From Mangifera indica (taxonomy: Eukaryota > Streptophyta > Magnoliopsida > Sapindales > Anacardiaceae): 64,000 nucleotides of DNA. Position 1 is the stretch's first letter; each line of letters starts with the position of its first letter. The translations under genes were made by a program, and so were the position numbers. Positions 35,701 to 46,245 of the stretch are shown here, in pieces. The notes under the pieces were generated by a model that did not search any database, was not told the origin of the DNA, and worked only from the letters and a program-made list of their open reading frames with translations. Location of the stretch: assembly GCF_011075055.1 (NCBI RefSeq), contig NC_058154.1, positions 12,408,475 to 12,472,474 of the forward strand, written 5' to 3'.

Positions 35701-36384
35701 AATTCATAGTCCCAACTTTAGTTTAATCCATCACTTGAACTAGCCTTTAGTTATTGGTTTGACCAAATGTCACGTAATGAAGTTATAGATTAGTGTTTTG
35801 GATAGGTGATACACTCCATGATGAAGGTTGGATGCGATCCGGATTAGTTTGAACTTGACTTGCAACCTAGACCAACCGAGTTGAATTCAAACGTGTTTCA
35901 ATTGAAACTTGATATGTATATGAACTAATGATTTGACTAGTTTTCATAAATGAAATACACATAAACCAAAGATTGACTAGTTTTTATCATTGAGTCAATT
36001 CAACTTGTATTGAGTCCATAAGAAATTTCATCTTTTGGGTCTCAAGCTAATCCTTTTCGATTTAAGTTGAAATTGAACTAATTCTTATTTAAACTTGATT
36101 TGAATTAAATTCAATTTTAATTCAAACCAATTATAGGAAGGTAACTGGAAGTGTGTAGTTTGTTACAATAGGATGCAAAGTTAACAAGAATTCATATTCT
36201 TTTTATTTTTCTACGATCTATTTTTGTGGAAGTTACCATTCTCCATCTTTCTTCAGAAAATAAAGATCCATGGTTGAGTCTTGATCAGCTGACGGATTAA
36301 AATCCAAGAGGTACTAAGCTTTCATTAAGTTATTGGCTCGATAAGGAACCCACCATAAAAACCTAACCGGTGGCGTTTATTAAA

Positions 36385-36545
36385 CAATAAAACTATATGT
36401 ATAAATAACAAATATAATTTTATACACAAATAATAACATATCATAATATAATTGAATATTATTTTATCTATAATTTGAAATAAACTCAATTATATGATGA
36501 TATATCATTATATGTATATAAAATTATATACATTATTTTTGCATA
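36385..36545. repeat. MITE-like foldback repeat, family 1
   Basis: Begins with ATAAAACTATATGTATAAAT and ends in TATACATTATTTTTGCATAT. The arms AACATATCATAATATAATTG and CAATTATATGATGATATATC are inverted around the core TTTATCTATAATTTGAAA. Confidence 0.55.
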
Positions 36546-36824
36546 TAACACTACTCTTTATTAAAAAACGAAAAAGTTCATTATTCAATTTGGGTGCGAG
36601 CATTGTAGCATATAAGACTTAATTTGACCTTAATTAAATTTGAACAAAACCTAACTCAAAATCAATTCTAGCTCTATAGAATCCATTTGAGTTTTGTTAA
36701 TTTGAGACTCAAACTCAACTCATTTATGAAAATTCATTTATTCTTTAGCTCAAATTCAACCAATTTGATTTAGGTTTGCATTCGAAATTGAGCAGCTAGT
36801 ACATTAGTAGCATATCCCAAAGCA

Positions 36825-36990
36825 ATAAAATTATATATACTTACAGTGAACATATAAATAAATATATATTTGATGTGTATTATTATGTAATTAAATAATT
36901 TTAAATTAAAGATAATATAACACTTAATCATGTAATAATACGTAAAAATATATATTCAAAATAGATACGTATAATATTACTCATCTCAAA
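36825..36990. repeat. MITE-like foldback repeat, family 1
   Basis: AATTATATATACTTACAGTG at the left and AATAGATACGTATAATATTA at the right, with TTTTAAATTAAAGATAATAT in the middle. Its right end abuts the 36967-37381 tandem repeat. Confidence 0.5.
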
Positions 36991-37381
36991 AACATAATGC
37001 TGGCTTTTCAACCGAACCGATATAATCCATCAGCCATCATTTATCCCGTCAGCCATCATTCATCCGGGTTTTGTAGAGATATTAATGGCCATGCCCAGTT
37101 TTGATACAAGCCCAATCAAAATTTGTGTTAGGGTTTATGGGCTCAAAATTATCCCGGGTATCTACTTAAATCATATATAAATACGTATAATATTACTCAT
37201 CTCAAAAACATAATGCTGGCTTTTCAACCGAACCGATATAATCCGTCAGCCATCATTTATCCAGGTTTTGTAGAGATATTAATGGCCATACCCAGTTTTG
37301 ATACAAGCCCAATCAAAATTTGTGTTAGGCTTTATGGGCTCAAAATTATCCCGGGTATCTACTTAAATCATATACAAATAG
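36967..37381. repeat. Two-unit direct tandem repeat (226 and about 189 bp)
   Basis: Unit 1 (36967-37192) and unit 2 (37193-about 37381) both start ACGTATAATATTACTCATCT and contain TTTTCAACCGAACCGATATA, TTTTGATACAAGCCCAATC and TTATCCCGGGTATCTAC. Unit 1 carries an extra small internal repeat (CAGCCATCATTTATCCCG / CAGCCATCATTCATCCGG) that unit 2 lacks. No gene is apparent. Confidence 0.85.
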
Positions 37382-37853
37382 ATCAGAAGGAGAACAAACT
37401 AAAACACCCCGACTATGAGATTACCCCAAGATCGCCTTTGGCATCTAGGGGTCACAGACCAACCATAGAACCCTCATATATAAACGGACAGCATTAGCTG
37501 TCCATTCTCAGATTGGGCAGTTCAGGATTACTCATTCTTAAAAATCGGTTGTTGAGAAAGAAGCAATTACTCATTCTTACGACCAGTATTCTTAAGACCA
37601 AAGAGTCAGGGCGGAAAAGAGGGGAAACATATTTTAGACTGTTGGGAATTGCATTACAAGATATTGATCTCAGAAACAGTCAAATACACAACTATTTAGA
37701 CTAATTATTTGTAAAGAGCTTGCATCTAACAGCCAAAAGTAAAGTTAAAATAGAATTGAATGAAAGTAGTATGAAGCATAAAATTGTATAGAAACAGAAA
37801 TGCTTCAAAAACAAGAGGTGGAAGAGCAAGCCTCTGAAAAGTTTCAAAGGTTG

Positions 37854-38274
37854 CTAAGTAGATTTTGGTGCAGAAATTGGGACATGACTAATGATCAAGG
37901 GGGGATGTAGAGCTCGATGATTGGCTAACTTCTCTTTGCGAGCCTTGTACATCTCTTCGGTCTCAATTACAACCAACCTTTTTACCTGTGCAACGACATC
38001 AAAAACAGATAAAAGAGAACAAGAAGATAGCAAAATCTTCTGGATAGGAAAAAAAAAAATTCAATCAAAGTTTGTTCTATACCTGTTGAAGCATTCCCCT
38101 GAGACTAGGAGTGTTCCTCTGTACAACAGTGCGGTTGGATTTGCGAAGGCGTAATGCCTCTAAGGTGCGCCGGTGAAGCCTCCTTGTGCCGGGCAGCCCT
38201 CTCACAAGTGTTATATATAGTCTAGAGCTCCATTCAATTGGAACACAAGCTTTGAAAGCTTTGAAAGCATCCAT
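37854..38274 (-). CDS. Mitochondrial-type ribosomal protein uL30 (two coding exons)
   Basis: A small structural protein of the organellar large ribosomal subunit. Exon 1 (38274-38083, 64 codons) reads MDAFKAFKACVPIEWSSRLY, then ITLVRGLPGTRRLHRRTLEA, the L30 fold start with the conserved LVRGLxGTRRxHRxTLEALxL. After a 97-base intron, exon 2 (37985-37854) continues VKRLVVIETEEMYKARKEK and ends HVPISAPKST, giving 107 residues, close to what I remember for the Arabidopsis L30 family protein At5g55140. There are no lesions. Upstream, a leader exon appears to end at about 39620 (TCTA/GTAAGT donor), implying a 5'-UTR intron of about 1.3 kb, with three site II elements beyond it. Confidence 0.92.
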
Positions 38275-39754
38275 TTCTTTCTTGTTTCACTGAAACTCCT
38301 ACAGACATCAAAACCATGAACATTGCTGCGAATAGATTTCAAGCGAAAATAGAAAAAACTATGAAGTACATATACAAGTATACATGACTAATCAAGTCAA
38401 TCACTAGAATTAAAAAAGACAATTCAGAGCTAGTCCTTAACCCAACTTTATTTTGCTAATAAATATGGAGGCAAGTGCAACAAACACAAAAATTATGTAA
38501 TTTCCTGTCATTACTTATCACCCAATTACCATAGAACACATACAAACTACAAAAAGAAATTAAATAGAGCCATTCGAGCTATTGAGGAACGCAAAGAACA
38601 TATGTAGCAAAGTGCACAAATACTTCAAAGAAGAACACAAGATCTACGTGGAAAACTCAATATGAGAAAAACCTTGAGCAAAAAATGAAGAAATTTTCAC
38701 TATGAATGAAGAAGATTACAAGACGAAAAAAAGATTTTTTGTTCACTCTCTGGCTTCTTAATTATAGCTTACTCTATTTTTTGACACACGTTCATTTTAC
38801 ATATACTTTAATACAATTTCTACATGAAAACTTTGTCTAACAAATACTTAACATGTGTTCTCGCAGGTTGTAAGTTCACAATAGGTTGCACTTGTTCTGC
38901 ATGCAAGTCGTAAGCTCCTATTCTACCCGTTAGCCTACACACCCCATATGAGATTAGTGGTGGGCTACGAGATTAAGCCTATCAGTCTAATCTCTCCCCT
39001 ACCACCACAAATCTTCTTGAAAATCCACATCCAAAATCCACACTTCCTTAATTCAGATAACCCCCTTGTAGAATATACATCACAAACTCAAAAACACTTC
39101 AACAACCAGATGGCAACTAAAGCTAAAGGAACAAGGAAATTGTAATCAACACACCATGCACACAAAAAGCATCAATAATGCACTGCAATCTGCAAATACA
39201 AAACCTGCAAAAATACTGAGCAAGGATGCAACAAAATTAAAACTATAAGGGGAAGCTCAGGCCCTGTATCAATGAGCATAAAACTAGTAATAACATGAAT
39301 CAAAAGAATAAATCATTTGACTTGTACTGCTTCAAGCAAAAGTTTCAATATTAGTCCATGATCTTTTATATACAAATTGGTTCGCCAAGTTAAAATTTCA
39401 ATATCAGTACGCAATCACTTACATCCAAACTGAAGCGCCCGAAAATACAATCTTAAAGGGTATAATTTAAACCAAATGAAACTTACATTACACGGCCTTT
39501 GAACTGAGTAATATAGAAGCTATAATCAAATTAAACTGTAACGGTAGAAAGCTATCATCTAAAACTAATTTAAGACGAGGAGAGCGAATAAAAAACGAAG
39601 GATATGAACATGAACTTACTAGAAGAGTTATAGTTTGGCCAGTTTTTGACGGAAAATGAAGGGCGTGGCGGTGGCGACGGCAGCAGCTGTCGGTAGTTTG
39701 CGTTGGATGAGAAGCAGGCGGCGAAGAAGAGAAGAGGGGTTTTAGAGTTTCTAT

Positions 39755-39810
39755 TGGGCTCTTGATGGACTGATTTTTGTACGGGCCGAAGATGGGCTAA
39801 AACAGGCCCA
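39755..39810 (-). promoter_or_regulatory. Site II (TGGGCY) cluster at the uL30m promoter
   Basis: TGGGCT at 39755 and 39793 and GGCCCA at 39805 (TGGGCC on the gene strand) lie within 56 bases, about 135-190 bases upstream of the probable leader-exon donor. Site II elements are typical of plant ribosomal and mitochondrial protein genes. Confidence 0.5.
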
Positions 39811-40784
39811 ATTTTTGACCCGAAGAAAATTATTATGATGCATGATATTAGAAGTGGATTTAGGTAGAATTGGGCTGAAAAAGAGTTTGTTCGAGATCGA
39901 GTTTAACCCGTTCAAATTATTGAATAAAAGGAAAAATAATCTCTAGTGAGACAAACTTTAATGCTCAAATTCAGCTCATTTGAGCTAAAATTTTTAAACA
40001 AACGAAGAAAACATTGATGAAATTTTGAAGATTGAAGTCAGAATGATCACCTTTATAGAAATTCAGTTCAAAAATAGTGAACAAAAAATTTACTTTAATT
40101 ATCTTATTTTTTTTCGTTTGGCTAGAAAATGGTTAATCTTTTTAATTAGTTCAGTTTTCGTTTAAAGTTTTATCTAAACTTAAATTTTGATTAAAAAAAT
40201 GATCAAATCGAAATTCAATTAAAAGAGTGATAAAACTAGTTCAATTAACTAGTTTTGAACAACCATAAATTTATGTCACAAGTCTTCATCCACTCATATA
40301 TTATTTTCAACATGATAACAGAATTGTATATCGTATCACGTATTGAAAATTTAATTTTTCGTTTCATGTATCGTGTTATAGTATAAAATACCACTTAAAA
40401 AACCTCTAATTGTTATATTAATATGTTGAAAAATATCATAAATATTCATTAAAAATTATAAAACTTATTAGACATACTCACACTACATCATCACTTCTAA
40501 AAATATGAATCTATATTGATAATATGTATTATATTGTATAATCCATATCGTGTATCGTAAGATTCTCGTATCGATTATTTGGAGTGATTTAAGCGGAGGA
40601 CGATATGTGAAAAACAAAATTAACGGAACTTTATTGTGACTTATTAATATTTTAGAGGTTAATATGATATTATTCTGCACGATTAATAACGAAAGACAAA
40701 CAGTTTGACCGAGTATCAACTCGTCTTCTTTGTAAACTGAACTTCACTCACTGCCGTCTGCAACAACTGTTTGGCTCTTCGCGA

Positions 40785-41215
40785 ATGGAGCCAAAAGCAG
40801 ATGGTGCTGACGTGTCTCAAATTCTCAGGGAACTCGAAACCCTATAGTCTGCTAAGAACGACATTGAGCATCGACTTTCCATTCTCGAAGCTCAGCTTCG
40901 CGAGAAAAACAATGCTGTCAATAGCAGTTCTTGTCCTTCAATCTCCACCGTTGATTCCAATGGCTTATCACCGGACATGATCCACCGTTACAGTCGCCAC
41001 CTCTTGCTTCCTTCCTTTGGAGTTCAAGGTCTTATTTTTCAATTTATGTCTTCAAATTTCTATCTTCTTATGATGTTTTTGCTTGAGTTTGAAAATTTTT
41101 ATTTGTTTAATTTTGGTTACAAGGCAGTCAAATTTATTGAAGTCTTTAATTCTAGTTGTCGGTGCTGGTGGGTTGGGCTCACCGGCTCTGCTCTATCTTG
41201 CAGCTTGTGGGGTTG
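40785..41215 (+). pseudogene. CNX5/MOCS3 (molybdopterin synthase sulfurylase) pseudogene, first two exons
   Basis: CNX5 adenylates and sulfurates the small subunit of molybdopterin synthase. Exon 1 (40785-41038) reads MEPKADGADVSQILRELETL, then TAG (40845-40847) where a Lys codon is expected, then SAKNDIEHRLSILEAQLREK, and ends MIHRYSRHLLLPSFGVQ at a GT donor. Exon 2 (about 41124-41215) reads SNLLKSLILVVGAGGLGSPA, then LLYLAACGV, the ThiF/MoeB nucleotide-binding GxGxxG motif, but its join to exon 1 is one base out of frame. Nothing after this exon is found: the rest of the adenylation domain and the rhodanese domain are gone. With a nonsense codon, a probable frame break and the loss of most of the protein, the gene is dead. 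Confidence 0.88.
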
Positions 41216-43467
41216 GTAAGAAGAAAATTTTGTTGGGAACTTACAGACTCTGCTAAAATACAAACTTTTTCTTGAGCTCCTTCAGCCGGTTCCAGCACCC
41301 TGGCAGCTGCGGATCTCGCCCGTGCCCTCTGTTGCTTACTCTGTGCAGCCATGAGGATGATGCTAGAGAGCCATTGGTGGAACTTTGGAGCACCCTTTTG
41401 TGCACAAAATTGGTTTCGGCTATCAGCTATGGCAAAGGGAAAAAGAACTAGAATTAGGAAAGTGATTAGAGCATAATTGGACAGCCGGGTCATTTGGAGA
41501 TGCATTAGAGGAGATTACAGAGGTTATATATATATGCAAAAAAGCTGATTCAGTTACTATTATGAAGCTTGATGTTCATGTTTTCTATATAGGTTACTTT
41601 ATACGTGATGGTTCTCATGAGATTAGGCTTTCCTTGATTTGTGCTTGTAGGTGGTTTAGCTTTAACAGATCTTTTTGTTATAACTTTATACAAAAAATCC
41701 GATATCAAAATTTTTTGTGCGGGTACATGCATTTGTATAAGTTAGTTCAATTCGGTCGGACTTACAATTCGAACGGATAGATTAATTCGATTAGAACTTG
41801 ACTTATGATTTGATTTAAATAATGTTAAATAATTATCAAAATAATATCGTTTGATCAATGAACTACAAACTTGAGTTACAAATTAGAGGTATGAATTTGA
41901 ATCAATCTTCATACTTTGAATATAAGGACCAAATTGAACTCAAACTATTTTTAATTTTGGCTCGATAAACTTAGGTTGAACTAAAACTGACTCAATTTTT
42001 ATTCGATTCAAACTCAAGCTCAAGGGTGTTTGAACTTGATTTAGTTTGCATTCACCCTTAGTTGAGCCACTCGTGAGTTGCTAGCGACTCCGCTTGATTA
42101 TTGTAGCATTAAACTCAATCTCGCTTTTGGTTGACTTAAATGAGTTCGGGATCTCTTGGCCTCCTTGAGGGAAATATTAATAAACTTTTGAAAGTTTAAA
42201 ATCTTACACTTTACCCCTAAATACGAAAATAATTGATAAATATATAAATTATCTAACTTTGAATACAAGAATAATTGATAAATATATAAATTAAAGAATT
42301 TGACTATAATTTTTTTAACTAAGTTTGAGTAAATCATTCTTATCTTGAGTTCAAGCAAAGAACTTCTCAACTCAATGAGTTCAAACTTTATCTAAATGTA
42401 ATTTAGTCGAGCTTAAGCCAAATAATACTTGCTCGGTTTGGCTTTTGTAACCCTATTAGTAATAGATAGATATAAAATATGATTCATCGATCTAATTATT
42501 TATTTGATCTTTAATTCAAAATTGACTAATCATATAATAATACGTTATTTTGTTTATTCTCATTAGTACCCATTCATTATTCTAAGAAGTATCACTCTTT
42601 TTAATCTTCTTTATTAATTTGTCAACTGTCATAAGGTAAACCTGAGGAAGGTCACTTCTCATTAATATCTACCTACTCTTTATAGCATTTCATTGCAAAA
42701 ACTAGAATGGTGGCTGGTTGTATTTTGTGACCTTCAAGCGTTTCACATGTTTTGAACAGTGCAATTTGGGCACATCATGTAACACATTTCATAGAATTAA
42801 AAAGTGGTTTCCTGGAACAGAAGATAATACCAATATGCTATATATTCTAATCAATAAAATTATGTGAATCCACTTTTAAATACTCAGATAATGTGTTATC
42901 ATATGATGAAATGATTTTGAATTACGAATAAAATAAAACCTAGTCATATGATGACACATTATCTAAATATTCAATTAGATACTTAAAACTGGATACACAT
43001 AATATTGTTCTATTTTGATCATGTTTACATGAACTAGAAGGAAATTAAGAGGTTGAGGATGTTAACAAGGTAACCATCAATATCAAAGCCAAGAGCTGCA
43101 GCTCCTCACTTCCTAAGTCCCTCTCATGTCATGGATTGTTTCCACCAGAGAAATTACCAAAACCTACTCATTCATGAACCTCCAATGAACATTAACTGAT
43201 AACCAGAAGCAATAATCAGATAAACAATTTCATTTCAAGATTTATGAAACAAACTGTTGATAAATCATAGTGCCTTGATTCAATAATTCAAAATAAATTC
43301 CGAACTGCGTTGCCTCACTACTTAATAAACATGGAAATTGGTTTAAAATTTAAGCACACATGAAGCAGCAAATGACGTGCTTCAGAGCACCAGGTTTTGG
43401 TTTATTTCTGAAAATAGGAATTCAATCTAGCCACAAATACCTTACTTCTCTCTGCATTTCTGCTTTG
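41216..43467. other. Interval between CNX5 remnant and bL31m
   Basis: No supported gene. A 108-codon minus frame at 41179-41505 begins with a signal-peptide-like segment (NYALITFLILVLFPFAIADS) but its end is antisense to the dead CNX5 exon. About 41740-42440 is TTCGAA/GAACTCAAG-type repeat; 42850-43005 is a clear family-1 foldback repeat. Confidence 0.5.
42850..43005. repeat. MITE-like foldback repeat, family 1
   Basis: CAGATAATGTGTTATCATATG on the left pairs with CATATGATGACACATTATCT on the right around GATTTTGAATTACGAATAAA. The outer ends are AATAAAATTATGTGAATCCA and GGATACACATAATATTGTTC. Confidence 0.7.
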
Positions 43468-43677
43468 TCATTTTTCATTGTTTTCAGTATTCTCCTGCTG
43501 CTCGTAACGACGCTTAAACTTAGCAAGCTGTCCGATACTTTCAGCCATTTGGCGTCTTGCCCGAAAATGGTACACTTTGCCAACATGGTGTATTTTTGTC
43601 ATTGTAACATGCATCAGTCTGCCACTCTGGGTTACATAGGATATCCATTGCAACTGAGGGTGCAGTCCCTTCTTCAT
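43468..43677 (-). CDS. Ribosomal protein bL31, mitochondrial type
   Basis: A complete 69-residue protein in one coding exon: MKKGLHPQLQWISYVTQSGR, then LMHVTMTKIHHVGKVYHFRA, then RRQMAESIGQLAKFKRRYEQ. The MKKGLHPQ start and the overall length match the plant bL31 family (I recall At5g55125 in Arabidopsis), a component of the organellar large ribosomal subunit. The coding exon is preceded, 10 bases before the ATG, by an AG acceptor (GGGTTGCAG). A matching donor (CACT/GTGAGT) at 44999/44998 gives a leader intron of about 1.31 kb (43688-44998), with the first non-coding exon reaching to about 45060. No lesions. Its neighbours on both sides, CNX5 and VTC, are dead. Confidence 0.88.
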   Translation of the reverse strand: MKKGLHPQLQWISYVTQSGRLMHVTMTKIHHVGKVYHFRARRQMAESIGQLAKFKRRYEQQENTENNEK

Positions 43678-44504
43678 TTATATAAATCTGCAACCCAGAT
43701 TCAAGACAGAAGCTTATGAAATAAAACTTTATGCAGAAAAGATATCAAAATAACTAGTGTTGCTGCCACAGAATAATGATAGCAACATGACAAAAACCAA
43801 TCATCAAATATCAATGCAAAACTGAGCGAATGCTCGAAAGCCTGATGATAATTTTTAGTACAACACTGATAATAAGAATTCACTCAACTGAAACAACTTC
43901 CTTCACAAAATTTGAAGTGAATCAAGTTTAAAAAAATGAGGAGCTGAAGACCTTACAGGTTACCGGATTTCTAATAGGGATAAAAAACATATAGAAATTT
44001 GGACTAACCATGGGTTCATTGTCATAATTACAAAACATTTAACATATTATAACCCACAATTATAAATGATAATAAACATGTTTGGATAAGTGACAAGGTC
44101 ATAAAAATGTAAGCATTAAACAAACAAACAAAATCCTGTTTCCCCTTTAGGCAAACAAATTATAAAATGCTTTTAAGTACTATTACTTGAGGTTTTGATA
44201 AATCAAAATTCTCCAATTCTTTAATTCCCCATTCTTTTGGAGATCGTGGATTCCTCTCAAGTTATGTTCAACTACCCTTAGCTAAATTAGTTAGATCAGG
44301 CTAATTACAACAAAATCTAAACATTTTTATCCTAAAACAAAACCCCATCAACCATCATTTTGACCTAACATCAACAAACTATGATAGAAATCCAACTCTT
44401 GGAGCATACAATATACACTCTTATGCACTGACACTAATCACGAGTCCAGATGCACTCGATATACTTAGCCACCACTAATTGTTCATTAATGAAACTTCAT
44501 GTAC

Positions 44505-44690
44505 AAACGATTGGTTACTAACAAGTATAAATAAACTTCTATATCATTATACGATTTAATGAATTTGAATTAAAAATAAAGAAAACAATTGGATACCCAT
44601 CCACATGATGAGAGGTTATTTTGTTTGTACCCATCACTCCCCTCTGTTTGTACACTTATAATCAAAATTGTATAAGAAACAACAACAAAT
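44505..44690. repeat. MITE-like foldback repeat, family 1, in the bL31m leader intron
   Basis: TATATCATTATACGATTTAA, TTTGAATTAAAAATAAAGAA and CACATGATGAGAGGTTATTT follow the family order. It is located inside the leader intron. Confidence 0.45.
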
Positions 44691-45053
44691 TTCCTAGAGA
44701 CATTTCATCGAACACCTAACAAAACAACAGCTTGCGAAACCCACTCACATAAAAATCATATTCAGAAACTTAATTCCCTTAATCTGCCAAACTGATTTAG
44801 AAAACCCACTTCTTGTTTACTTTGAATAATCAATTCCGATTGTGTGAATCATGCTTCATACTCAAGCCATAACGCCAACACACACAATGTAAATAATGCT
44901 TTAAAGGAACAAAATACTATAAAAAAATAACACTAAATCAAAAAGAGAATAAAAGACACATTAAGTGGGTGTTTAATGAGTGTAGCTTTGGAACTCACAG
45001 TGACGGCGAGAGTTTACAATCTCCGGTTAAGCGATTCAACTAGCTGTAACTGT

Positions 45054-45059
45054 AGCCCA
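45054..45059 (-). promoter_or_regulatory. Site II element at the bL31m promoter
   Basis: AGCCCA on the plus strand is TGGGCT on the gene strand, just upstream of the inferred first exon, as in the uL30m promoter. Confidence 0.35.
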
Positions 45060-45069
45060 ATTCTTATTT

Positions 45070-46245
45070 GTTTTGTTTGTGTAACTATTAATATTCTCGA
45101 GTTACAGGGGTAAATTTGATATTTATCATTAAATTTGAGGATAAAGTTGCTATTCTCAAAAAGACATTCTTATGATAGCAATCGAACCATATTAAGATAA
45201 TCTAATTTTTTTGTACTGTATATTATATACAAAATAATGTATTGTATAATATAATTTTTAAAAATAAAATAATGAAAAAATAAAAAAAATATAATTATTA
45301 TACTATTATTTTAGAAAATACCATAAATATTATTAAAAATTTAAGATCTTTCGTATATATTCATATTATATTATTATTTTTTTTAAAAACTGTAACGATT
45401 AATATTAATAATTTATATCATACGTAAAATAAGTATTGTATTAATTTAATATATCTCATAATATATATTATATCGTAAATTATCGCAGTTATAATCCAGG
45501 GATAAAATTCTGCTGTAATTCATTTTTCTCTAAACTCTAATCATGGCATTCTCTAATCTTTTACTGATGCCGATCCCTCTATCAAAATGTCGATAAAGGC
45601 AATCCAATTGTTATTTTGTTGCTTTCGATTGCATTTAAATGTGATTTTTTTTTTCATTTTTTGGATACACTGGTTTGCTTGTTTCTTCTCGTGGTTTTGG
45701 ATTCGATTTCATTATTGATTCTCTGGGATGTGAATTGGTGGCCTTTTGAGATGTAAATCGGTGGCCGTTGAACACTAAAGAGATGAAGTTTTAACCTTTA
45801 TCATATGGAATCTTGGTTCTCTTTCCGAAAATGCTTGTAGAACAATAACATTGCAATAGGAAAAAAAAAAATAAGAATGTTTTAAATCTTCATTCGCTGG
45901 GTGGACGGCTTCATGAACTGGTTTTTTATTTTTTTGGTCGTAATTCTACTGGGGATGGGGAAAAGCACCATCAGATGGGAACTGGGACTGAAAAATTTGA
46001 AAAAAGGTTTGATCTGACAAAGATGGGTATGGCCTGCCCAGCCCGGTGCCATTTCTATGGGAAATCAATTATATCTGAAGGGAAGATGTTCCCTGAATTA
46101 CAAGAATGTCTGCAATTAATCTTACACAGAAAACGTTGTATCTTATATAAAACTGAAAGTTCATATAAAAATTTTATCAAGAGTCTGAAGAAAAGTTTTT
46201 ACACAACAAAAATTACAGCAACCACTGCAAATACAGTTGGCTTAT
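45070..46245. other. Interval between bL31m and the VTC pseudogene
   Basis: AT-rich repeat DNA to about 45490, then a less AT-rich stretch. From about 45960 to 46245 it is probably the former 3' UTR of the VTC gene on the minus strand. The 95-codon plus frame at 45975-46262 lies antisense to this and is not accepted as a gene. Confidence 0.45.

Larger units (their letters stand above)
23200..37853. other. 14.6-kb gene-free, repeat-rich AT-rich block
   Basis: No frame longer than about 110 codons, and none with a known domain. The block is packed with degenerate and recognisable foldback repeats (23.35-23.72, 24.5-24.8, 27.2-27.5, 28.4-28.8, 29.25-29.4, 29.7-29.85, 30.9-31.05, 32.85-33.0, 34.2-34.35, 36.4-36.55 and 36.8-37.0 kb), a TTCGAA-rich repeat pair at 31.1-31.57 kb, and one complete Harbinger-like MITE. 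Isolated GC-richer islands near 30.3-30.43, 32.42-32.76 and 35.1-35.45 kb stand out but carry no gene I recognise. Confidence 0.6.
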
